A stretch of 64,000 bases of DNA from Tubiluchus corallicola. Taxonomy: Eukaryota; Priapulida; Priapulimorpha; Priapulimorphida; Tubiluchidae. The notes beneath the pieces were generated by a model. The model was not told where the DNA came from and did not search any database. It saw nothing but the letters and a program-made list of their open reading frames with translations. The stretch is taken from assembly GCA_030141605.1 (NCBI GenBank), contig JAQGDQ010000050.1, positions 11,971-75,970 on the forward strand, read 5' to 3'. The position numbers and the translations under genes were made by a program. Shown one piece after another: positions 39,937 to 50,489 of this stretch (positions within the stretch are counted from its first letter, which is position 1; each line of letters opens with the position of its first letter).

Positions 39937-40192
39937 GAGGAATTAGTAGTCTTCGAAATAAGTCGAATCTTTGGAATGCCAGTCATGGCAAATTTACTAG
40001 ATCAGTTCGCTCCTGAAAGGGTGCGATTTATAAATAGGGAACAATATTGTGTAGCCATCTGACATTTTTAATATATTCGAACTGGCCTCCCAATTACGGG
40101 AAGCCAAGCGGAGCTGGCACGAAGGCGCAGAAGAGATGTGGCTTACCTCTTTAGAGGTACTGCCACATCTAATTGATGCAGAAGACGACTAA
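39937..40192 (+). pseudogene. Small two-exon gene, copy D: exon 2 only, frameshifted
   Basis: After a conserved intron end (CATTTTACAG) exon 2 reads EELVVFEISRIFGMPVMANLLDQFAPERVRFINREQYCV, then a stop (TGA near 40058) caused by a short indel. In the next frame it continues PSDIFNIFELASQLREAKRSWHEGAEEMW... to TAA 40190. No family exon 1 is found upstream; the nuclear-receptor relic lies there instead. This copy shows the family once had a longer acidic C-terminus. Confidence 0.6.
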
Positions 40193-40380
40193 TGGCGGAG
40201 TAAGAAGAAAAAGAAAAAAAAACACAAAAAATGACAAAATACAAAAACCAAAAAAAAGAACTATTTAAATCTAACGTAGAGCAAGGAAGAAAAGGACAAC
40301 ACCCAAATGGTATGTTAGATTCATGTTTTTAAACACTTATATCTTAAAGGAATTTTGTTAGTCATTCAGCATAGTGAATT

Positions 40381-40665
40381 ATGGTACAATATTCGGATAT
40401 TCGCTATTGTCCTCGTCTTACAAACACCAAGCCACCAACTAACAAACCTAAACCACCTCGCGGTACTCATTCGAGCAAACCGAATGCCCCGCCCATACAC
40501 CCGAATCCTATGACACGTAATCGAATTCTTCTCTATCAGCCTCCGAAAGAATTCATCAAAAAACCCGAACCCACTGTTCGGGAACCAATTGTTCGTTATA
40601 ACCCAACTAACGACTCCGTTGACTTCGTATATCCTTCCTTACAAACAATCGAAGAACAACAATAA
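40381..40665 (+). CDS. Pro/Lys-rich ORF of unknown function
   Basis: 94 codons from ATG, proline-rich (PPTNKPKPPRG, NAPPIHPNP), following the conserved 3' flank of small-gene copy D. Not recognised. It may be the first of several exons of one transcript. Confidence 0.35.
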   Translation: MVQYSDIRYCPRLTNTKPPTNKPKPPRGTHSSKPNAPPIHPNPMTRNRILLYQPPKEFIKKPEPTVREPIVRYNPTNDSVDFVYPSLQTIEEQQ

Positions 40666-40693
40666 AATTCTGTTTATTTCTTTTGTTATACAG

Positions 40694-41165
40694 TTATAAC
40701 CAAGAAGTCGAGGACCACCTTTCGAAAATAGATGACAGCATAGATAAATTTCTACAAGGACTTAACGAAACCTACGAAGTTAATTATAATTTGATTCGTG
40801 ACCTTTCAACACCTGAGACGCCCCAATCCACCTCTACACTAAACACCTCTGAGAGTGCTGAACAATTTATGCCTTTACATTTTTCCTTCGCACCAAATAC
40901 GCCTTTATCCCTGCAGGAAATTTATCACTTTTTAAAATCACCACTTCCACCATTCCCAGACATATCAGAAGCTGCCACGAAAGACACACAAACCGACTTG
41001 ACCTGTGAACCAAGTGAAGAAATTGATTTTACCACCACTAAATTGTTACCTACTGTTTGTACCAAACAAACACAGACAGACTTTACGTTTCCACCTGACG
41101 TTTTAGTTGTCTTGAAATGCCCTTTATTGGAAAATGATTTCATTAATAAATTCGCTCCCATGTAA
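40694..41165 (+). CDS. Acidic exon of unknown function
   Basis: The open frame starts after a good acceptor (TTTCTTTTGTTATACAG) and runs 157 codons to TAA 41163. It has a coiled-coil-like start (VEDHLSKIDDSIDKFLQGL), a Ser/Thr/Pro-rich middle and two TKxTQTDxT repeats. Not recognised. Confidence 0.35.
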
Positions 41166-41225
41166 TTTGTATAACGTTTGATTCAACAGCAACTCGTGAC
41201 ATATAAATACCTTTCATTTTGCAGC

Positions 41226-41381
41226 ATGAATACGCTACAGCCTAATCTGCATAACGGCGAAGTTATATCACGTCGCGCATATATTATCGTCATAAGTTTG
41301 ACATTGCTTGTCTTTTGCATAATAATAACGGGAATACTGTTTGCAGTCTGGGAAAGAAAATGCGAACTGACGGGAAAATAA
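41226..41381 (+). CDS. Short single-pass membrane peptide ORF
   Basis: 51 codons after an acceptor-like TTTTGCAG: a polar N-terminus, one strong hydrophobic helix (AYIIVISLTLLVFCIIITGIL) and a charged end. It could be a tail-anchored peptide or the last exon of the preceding gene. Not recognised. Confidence 0.35.
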   Translation: MNTLQPNLHNGEVISRRAYIIVISLTLLVFCIIITGILFAVWERKCELTGK

Positions 41382-41385
41382 TAAA

Positions 41386-44300
41386 AGGATTAGAATAATC
41401 AATGAATAATCAAAGAATAATATAACGAATATAAATGAATAATAAAGGGAAACAATCCAATATACGAGTAATTGTATAATGAGTGATTGGATACCTTAAC
41501 CTACTTTCCATACCCTTTTCTTCCTCATAGCTTAACCTTGAAAAAGCCTGCCTGTCAGGTGCAAAAGAAGCCAGCCAGCTTCATCACAACAGCTATCGAC
41601 CGCCGTCGCCGGAAGTATTATTGATTGATCGTCGCAAAGACATTTGATCTCCATCTAACGACTTAGCCACGCAGTGAAGTCAGCTCAACTTTCATCGATT
41701 GACCATACTTATCACATTCAGCGAAGAAGCCAAGCCAGCAGATTGACACTTCAAAATTATCATTCCGTATTTTCAGTTGTAAGAGAAAACGTGCACTTGC
41801 GTTTGTGCATTGGTTCAATTAATTTGCAAAAGGGCATATCTACTTCTTTTAGCTGCAAGATGAAACCCGAGAAAAAAAGAATCAAAGACATTTCCAGTGA
41901 ATGCACTAATAGTCCATTTCAACCAGTAACCAAATCAAGGAAGGCATGTGGAAAGCAAAATTTTGTACTTACCCAGCTCATATAACATCAGAATATTAGT
42001 CTCCCACCTTACCAGCTGGCTTCCTAAAGTTTCTGAATTTCTGCATCTGTTGTCCAGCTATACAACAGACGGCTCTCATGATGCTCAAGTTTCAAAACAA
42101 ACTGCCTGGCAGGCTGTGCAGCATCTTTCTTTGTTGGATGTATCTAAAGCACAAACATAGAATAAGTCTGACACAAAGAGCTTTCCAATTTTACACGAGA
42201 CGAATTTCATGACTTCTTAAGTCATTCTATTACCTAACTTAACCACTAAATTGAAACTGGATAGCCAATCACTGACACTGATTTTTTTAAAGGGACTGTA
42301 CATCTCCATATATGCAGTACCCACTGGCTAAATATTCATGAAACTTTCCGAGCACAACAATAGGCTAACACAATAACAAAACTAGCACTGTTGGCTACTT
42401 TCAAATAACATTTCAAACAATGCTACGATTTTTATGTAACAAACAATCATTAACCCTTTCACTATGGAAGATGACACACTGCCGCCTACATTTTTCGTGT
42501 AAAGTAGACTTCACCTAGCAGTAAAATAAAAAAACGAAATGACCTTAAAGAATGAACTTGACTGGCAGCAGAGTAAAAAAGTCTAAAAAAGACAAATAAC
42601 AAGAAAAAATAAAATTGTTAACTGGTTTGCTGCAAAACATTGTAGTAGTGTAACATTAGCATGAGACATAATCTACATACATACAGGGAACATATTCCAG
42701 CCTAGAGAAGATTCAGTGTACATTTGAAATTGAGAAACAAGAAGTGTAAGCTCTACGTATATTAGCACACAGTCATAGTGCAATGAAATTCTGGATTTGT
42801 CTCTCAGGTAATTTGACAAGACATTGCAGAGAGTTAATCCTGCTCAGCTGGACACTGAACAGACAAAAACACAAAAATCCATTGTCAATTAGATGTACCT
42901 GGAAATTGCAAACTTGCCATGCAGCTTTCACACTAGAAAAATTTCTTTATACGCACGTAACAAAAATAAAAAACATCAATTAGATATGCCCGAAAAAAGG
43001 AAAAGTACATTAAAGCAGGTGTGGTCAAGGGGTGCATTACATGCACCTGGAGAAATTACAGATCTATTATGTATCCAGCTTTTCCATGCTGTATTATTTC
43101 TTACGAAACCTATCTGGATATCTGAGAAAAGGTAACAATTAGCATTTAAAATTATAAAATAAAACAGTTATCGATTAGTTGTGTTAGGTGAAACTAATTA
43201 ACAATTTCCAGCAATAGGTGTTGCGGAGCCCTTGATAACCGGTCTTGGGTACTAAAACGTACATCATTAATTATGATTTGGTTAGCATTTATATTATACC
43301 ATAAAGTAACAAACATGATAAAAATATCAATTAGATGTGCCTGGAAGAAGGTCATCAATGCATTAAAACAAATGTAATCAAGGTAGTGCATGCCCTATGA
43401 TAAAAGATTAAATATTTAAGGTATTACTTTTGAAAAAATACCTTTAAAATGCTCTCGGATTATTTCTACAAAGAATTAATTAATGCATTGCTAAGACAAA
43501 GGAGTTTCTTCATCCCAGATTTTTACCTGTACAAGAGGAAAACATGGACTTGGCACTAAACACAAAAAAGTCCCTTCAATGGCTATGTGTAACCAACTAA
43601 ATCCCACTTTCCAAAACACATGGTTTTCATATCATAAATTTGGTAATACTCACGAAAATGCTGTTTTCCCGTTTTTCTTGTAAAAATGTTTCCTAGCAGA
43701 AATGTGGAGGTGCAAAATGTTTATGATTATCTAGTAACACTACACTGAGCTACCAAAAATTATATTAACACTTAACTACCAGCTGAACTGGCACCTTTTA
43801 TAACACTCGAAAGTTGACACCTTAACTTAGCACACTTTCATAACCATTTGCCAATGTACATTATGTATTTGTGCAAATAAAACTGAATCCAATTCTTACC
43901 CTTTTTGCGGGACCGCAGAAGTACTACAACTTTCATAAAAGGTACGAAGCTGCTCTGACTCAAAAATTAATTTTCACAATAAAATTCAATATCAATTCAC
44001 ATATTTGGCGACACACATTCACAATTCACACACAGAGTTTCGGAACAAAGAACTTGATCGCGCAGGCGCGCACAGAACCCTACACGCCTAAGCAAAAAGC
44101 GCAAGCTTGCCCTCTAATTTGGGCTATATTGCAAAATTTCTATTTTGCGTAATTTTCTTTTACGGACGACCAAGACTTGTTTATTTCCATTTATTGCCGT
44201 TCTATATAAAATAGCGTGTATCAAACGCCCAATGACATAATTGCATCGTCCACCTTTTGGCGACAAACAGTACGTTCTTTTGATATGCTCCCAATGAAGT

Positions 44301-44420
44301 ACCTTTGAAAATTAGAGAGGTTCCATTGAGGTCTTGTTGTGTGAAATCCATTCATATGAGCAAACTGCCTCCACCTATGATCTTGAATGGTTGGGAGCAG
44401 AATCTGCGAACAGAACCACA
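41386..44420. other. Region without a supported gene
   Basis: Short ORFs only, without recognisable motifs. A diverged duplication of about 90 bp (ATCAATTAGATRTGCCYGRA) occurs near 42965 and 43327. Confidence 0.5.
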
Positions 44421-44423
44421 TTA

Positions 44424-44825
44424 AAACCTTGTGGTTCAATGCAAGCACTTAGAACTGTTAGCGGAAGAGACTAAAAATGCCAAATGGAAAGGCATAATCT
44501 ACAACATGCCACGTAAAGTTGCTCAGTATTTGATCAATGCCTTGATTGACTGCAATCCCACTGCTGTCAATCTTGCCCGGTGGAATAAACAGATGTTTAA
44601 CAAATGCGAGCACTGCATCATAGAGAAAAACTACGTTGTGTGCTTAACACCTGCTCGATTTTATGCCACCAAGAAAGATATCTTTGGAGACATAACAGTA
44701 TTCTAAATTACATTGTTAAGGCTGTAAAATCAAACAAAGCCAGAATCATTACAGACTTTATTGGACTCATTGCTTGTTGCAAAATACAATCAAGATGTAG
44801 TTTTGCTGAAGTTATGTGTTGACAG
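44424..44825 (+). mobile_element. Degenerate LINE (R2-type/APE-LINE) pol C-terminal fragment
   Basis: One frame reads LLAEETKNAKWKGIIYNMPRKVAQYLINAL...LARWNKQMFNKCEHC and the next CVLNTCSILCHQERYLWRHNSILNYIVKAV. A C-x2-C, then H/LNxC, followed by 'WRHNSIL' is the tail region after RT in R2-like elements. One frameshift. Inactive. Confidence 0.5.
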
Positions 44826-45199
44826 CGGAACATAGAGGAAGCCAGTAACTGAATTGGGATGCAGAGATGGAGTCATTGTGATTAGTTTTATTTGAATATC
44901 AGAGTTGAACGTTCAGGACCCTATTACTCTATATAATAATAATAATACAGCAATCATCGCCATGAAAAGTTCTAAAACTTACATCAATCTGATAGGGTAG
45001 CTGGGTATGGTGAGCAATTGCTCTCCTTGCTACTCTTCTACTGCACCCTGACACATTCTTTTGTGTATATTTTACCACAGTTGTTTATCTTGTAATTCTG
45101 GAGTTAATATCTGGTGTAAACTTTAATTAGGAGATAAATATAAAATATCTCTACATCTATGACTATGCTGCGTTTCAATTATTTTACAATATCTTCTTT

Positions 45200-45455
45200 T
45201 GCAGTTCGCGAGAAAAAGCATTATACTCATCCTGCATTACAACGTTATACTAAACCTGCATTTGAGCATTATACTTGTCCTGCATTAGAGAAATATGCTA
45301 ATTGTACATAAAACACTATCTCATCCTGCTTTAATTAGACTAGTATACCTATCCTGCATTAATCAGTGCATGATGCTCATCCTTCATTAATCAGAGCATA
45401 ATGCTCATCCTGCATTAGAGCATTATGCACATCTTGCATAATTAGAGCATTATGC
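45200..45455 (+). repeat. Degenerate minisatellite
   Basis: Repeats built on GAGCATTATACTCATCCTGCATTA, about 24-30 bp each, roughly nine imperfect copies. Confidence 0.8.
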
Positions 45456-47253
45456 ATTAGTCTTCTAAAAATACCCTTTCATAAGCAGCTATATATATAT
45501 ATATAGATGGCAGCACAGTGTGATGCCAGAATGTGAGCAACGCAACTATAGTTACCAAGGAATGGCAGGCAAAATTAATATGTGAGGGAACAGCATCAGA
45601 GTCGAAGAACAAGACAGAACAAGAGCTACGTAGAACATAAATGAGAAAAGGAAAGAGGGAGAGACCCTTCCTTTGCTTTTGTTGAAGGTTCTGCCATTTG
45701 TTTCTTGGTCGTTTTACTTCAATGCGAGGTGGCGGATTTGGCACATTAAAAATTGGACATATTTACATGCCCTGCAATTAGGCCGAAATTTTAAGCCCAC
45801 CTGTGATTACGACGTGAATTTTGAATACCATATATTTCCCCTCATGATGGACCGATTCGTACACACGATGGCTCATTAGAAAGGCAATTGAAAATTGCAA
45901 ATAAATGTTTGTGTTGCGCACGTGTAGGATTTAGGAGATGATGACGTAAAAGGATGGATTCAACAGAATGTTTGCTGTCAAATGAATTTTAGCTAAGTGT
46001 AGTTTGCCTTCTTCATCTTAAATGATAATTGACTGTTGAACTGCAAACCAAAAGGAAATGAACTAAATGCCAAATAAACTGAGTATCCAAAAACGAGATT
46101 TAGAACTGACCCAAACAGCGCAGTGGACCTGAAAAAGCCGAAATAAGCAAAATTCATTTTGCTGTTGTACGAGATTTCAAAATTTGAAGGATATTTATTT
46201 AGCCAACATAAACATTCAACCAAGTACAGATTTGCGCATTTCAGTAACAACTTAAAATTGTGACTTAATTATAATTACATGTATTAAAGTTGTGAGGCTG
46301 GAGGCACCTGAAATGACAATACAGCCTCATAAGTTAAATATCATCTAGAGAAGAAATAGAAAAAAGAGAGAAAAGGGTGGCTGGATAAAAGGAAAGAGAA
46401 AAATGCACATGAAGAAAATAACACCTACCAATAAAATAATGACCATTAGGCATATTCATTAAAAATGAATATCAAGTTTTGAGTTCTTGTCTCCATTAAA
46501 AAAGTGGAGATGTCACATCACGTAAGTAGGAACAGGTGCTGAGGCGTTAACCACTCCTGTCAATCAGTCATTGGAAGACACGAGGCCATTTCAAACCAGC
46601 CACGTATAGCTACTATGTAATGCTGATAAGCAATGGCTTCAAAAAGCATCGAACCATGACAAAGTAGGGATGAAAATAAAAATGGTTTTTCGTCGTCGTA
46701 ACAATATAATGATACATTTTTTATTAAGGATTCAGGCAACTAAAGCTAAAGTGAATCTTGTTTGCCGCTATTTTATGCAGTAATCTAAGACGAGATCATG
46801 ATGTTAGAACAAGCAGATGTAATGTTTAATGGTTATAGGTTAGTGTTTTTATTCTTGAGTTGAATATATCTTCATGTAATTCAATTTGCCTTCTTTTTCA
46901 ATAAACCTTCTTATTAATCCTTTTGTTCGGGATAATTATGGCATTAGTACAGAATATATACCCCGTGCATCTCACATCACGAGCTGTAAAAAAAGAAACA
47001 TGTATGAAAACCCCAAATGGAACACGGAAATCGAACCCGAAGTTTTTATAGTACCGTCTAAACTGCTTCTTTGAAATATAAGAAGAGCAGAAAATAAATA
47101 AAAATATAGTAACAAGTAAGTACTGTAATGAGGACAAGACGGTTGACTTCTTGAGTAACGTTGTGATTATTACAACGACAACATTATTGTTTAAATTTAT
47201 TAAATTTTGTTAAAAAAAGAAAAAAGATTATAATGAATTAATTGATTTATTTA

Positions 47254-47311
<58 letters not shown>

Positions 47312-48420
47312 CTTTAATTATATGTTGTCATTGTAATTATTATTATATTTAATTATTATTGTCAGTATTATTAAAATTATTTTTTACCATAGCAAATTGA
47401 AGTAGCGGATAAAAGCCACTGTAGCAACACAGATATAATAAGGCAAGACGACAGAGCAACGTCGTTGATTTCCCATGTTGTTGTTGAAGAAACTGGAAAA
47501 CCTAGAAGAAATGTAGACTTATACAATTTTCTAAGGTTACCAAGTGAAACACTGGTAAGAATCGCTTTAAAGGAAACCTTATAACCTTGCAAAAACCATC
47601 TGGCAAACGAAAACAACTTATGTAGCCTAAGATAAATAAAGATATTCAACAACTTTAACCAAAACTACTTCTAGGAGTAGCAGAAATTACGCTTTTCAGT
47701 TGTAGATTGCTGTTTGGATGGTTCTTTTTTTAAAGGCCTTTCGGTCTTTTTTTGGTCTTTCGCAATCCTATTTCCATTGTGATAAATAAATACATTTGCT
47801 TGTCTCAGTTATATGATGAATATGGAAATAAATGCGTGTTTTGAATTTGATTTTTTTTTAAATTTTAATTAAGGCACTCTCACATCGCCTATATCAGCAA
47901 TACCGGTGAAAGCAGGACTACAATAGAAAGATGCATCCTTTATCTGCACACTGATGTAAAGAAAAGTTGAAGCATACTTCCTATTTATAAATCTTTTTTA
48001 AAAAACTTACTGTTAGCGTCGCGAGAACTGACTAAGACTGAGTGACTTCATGAAATACTTTCATTTGGAAGTTAGCAGAGAGCAATATTTTTATCTACTA
48101 CTGTGCCACAGCCTAGGAAATCTCTTCCAATGTGTAAACTTACTAGAAAATAAAAAACAGCTTTGGGCGAATTTTCTCAATGTGCACCACTTTGCAGCAA
48201 TGTCGGTGCCAGTAATTGGCGGACTCTACCAGCATTGTTTTGTAACTTTTGATTCTCTTTCGAAATGTGGCTCAACCAGCAAAGCAGGTTGCAGTTTATA
48301 CAATAAAATAATTAATATTGAAACGTACTATAATTTGAGGCTTTGTACTGTACAAAAAAGGTGACTATACAAAGATTGTGAATTAGTTAGTTAGTTATTT
48401 AGCTAAGTTTTGACGAGTTT
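45456..48420. other. Region without a supported gene
   Basis: AT-rich, short ORFs only. A TTA/ATT microsatellite runs from 47256 to about 47311. Nothing else recognised. Confidence 0.5.
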
Positions 48421-48439
48421 GTGATATGGCAGGTTGAGT

Positions 48440-48616
48440 TGGACAGTTTGGCATTCTTGGCTGCTTGGCATTCTTGGCTGCTTGGCATTCTTGGCTGCTT
48501 GGCATTCTTGCTTGCTTGGCATTCTTGGCTGATTGGCATTCTTGCTTGCTTGGCATTCTTGCTTTCTTGGCATTCTTGGCAGCTATGGCATTCTTAGCAG
48601 CATGGCATTCTTAGCA
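48440..48616 (+). repeat. Minisatellite, 18-bp unit
   Basis: About ten copies of TTGGCATTCTTGGCTGC with variants (CTTGC, CAGCA). On the plus strand the first six are the most regular. Confidence 0.9.
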
Positions 48617-49067
48617 ATGGATTGGGAGTGGGAAGGAGATAGAGTGTCGGCAGTGGGACTGATATGGGAAGGTACTAGGGCGTGAGGAGAGTCACCTAAA
48701 ATGCAAGGATGCCCTTTTTAGCTGCAGATAGGAGTGGGTGGAATGCTGTAATAAATGTCAATGCCACAATGTCTACAACAGACAGAATAAGACCTTGAAC
48801 AAGAAGAAGAAAAAACTAGTAGATTGCCAAAGAAAATATCAAAATAAGGATCAAAATAAACAAAAGAGGACAAGAAAAATAAAAACACTCAGTTTAAGAT
48901 GGATTGGTCATATGTTTGGTTTACGTAAAGATGGTCAAAGGCCTTATCTTGTTTGATTTGTTTGTTTTTGTTTTACAAGTTGTCGCTCTGTAAGTCAATA
49001 ATTTACTTTGTAATCATCAGGGCCTGCTATTAACCAAGGGTCATACATAACGTTCTGCTAGGAGGTA

Positions 49068-49550
49068 CAGTCAGCCTTGGGTATAAGGTACTCGTTTAGA
49101 AAGGACCACTAACAGCGGTCCCGATTTTTCGTAACGTTTTTCCTATGTAAAAAAGTCGTATATAAGGTGCTCGAATATAAGGGACTTTCGGTTATAGGGG
49201 ATGATATCTTCAGGTAATAGAAATAGAAACCCAGTTAAATTACCTCGCATATAAGGGACCCTATGATCAAAGTGAAATTGGTTTGATTTGTAATCTCAAT
49301 TTTTCGCAAACTCGGCCTTTGAACAGCTTGGTTTCCGCAGTCACATACATTTCATGTCACTGAAGGGGCTTCCTACATATGCTTGCACCAAATGTGTAGC
49401 AATAATCCATAAAATATGGCAAAAAGTCCAGAAAAGCACAGGTCTCTTAGATACACCCTCGATCTGACTCAAGTTCGGCTATAAGGGACATCGGATATAA
49501 GGGGCAGTTTTTTCTGGTCTCGAGGTGTCCCTTATATCCGAGGCTGACTG
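49068..49550. mobile_element. Pogo/Tigger-type MITE
   Basis: 483-bp element with inverted ends: CAGTCAGCCTTGGGTATAAGG on the left and the complement of CCTTATATCCGAGGCTGACTG on the right, flanked by TA on both sides (49066-49067, 49551-49552). The interior has several further ATATAAGGGAC motifs and no transposase. CAGT...ACTG ends with a TA duplication are usual for pogo-group elements. Confidence 0.8.
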
Positions 49551-49552
49551 TA

Positions 49553-50489
49553 TGAAAAATGAGTTAATGTGACATGTGTTTTGTCATCTTATTGGCTACC
49601 CTGTTTTTCAGGAAAGCTTCAGGATGTCTGGAGAGGGGTTGACGTCAGGCGAATTTTCTGATCACTCAGCTCAATAGTAAGATTCATCCCTGGGTTTTCA
49701 GGGCACAATTCTGATTACGCCCTTCATGGTTGCAGGCTGTATTAGTTGCGCAGGGCTGTCATCCTAAACTTTAAGGGCGTTGTATAATCTCTCTTTGATT
49801 CAGCAGTGAATTGTTCTGTATTGTTATTAGTTGTTTGTACTTCTGTTCAAAAGGCTTTCTACTACCCTCTAATGTCAAGTGATTCTTTTGAGACCAGATT
49901 TTGATTCAGTGCTAAAGCTCAATTAAGTCTGTGTTTATCATTTAAAATCTCTGGTTAACGATTGAGACCTCAGTCACGTAAAAAACATCAGAATTCCAAA
50001 TTCACTTGGACGAAAAACTTTTTTGGTGATAGCAAAAATTTGCAGTTTTACTTTCTAGGAGCTAGCCCAGAAACGTGCGTGTAATTATCAAAATCATCTT
50101 GAACACCTTCTAAGATCTGATTATAAAGATGAAGTTAGTTTGTTTGCTGAACTTATCCAGTTATCAAAATGTTACCAAAAAGTATACAAGTACTACATGT
50201 ATGCTGAGGATTAGTTAGATTATCTTATAATTAGAGGCAAAAACTGCCTCACAGTCTTTAGTATCGATAATGACGTTATGTAGTCATGAGTATGTTTCTT
50301 GAAAACCTTTCAGCATTTCATTTAGTTTTAGATGATGGTAGCATTTTGGTAACAGCGATACTAACGATGATTTTTATTTCTTGTATTTTTTAAACAATGT
50401 ATTTTTATTGCCAGTTTGGGTTACGTATTCTAAGAATTCTTTCTGATCAGCTTTGTTATTTTTGCAGAAATCAGTTTGGTAGCTCCTAG
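49553..50489. other. Upstream region of the zinc-finger gene
   Basis: No gene seen. A 3' splice site (TTATTTTTGCAG at 50455-50466) just before the zinc-finger start codon implies an unseen 5' untranslated exon. Confidence 0.5.

Noticed and set aside
47256..47311. ATT run as a regulatory element
   Set aside because: Plain trinucleotide microsatellite.
48738..48956. Lys-rich ORF ending LRWIGHMFGLRKDGQRPYLV as a LINE end
   Set aside because: The last 20 residues recall RTE-type LINE tails, but the rest is low complexity and the match is too short.
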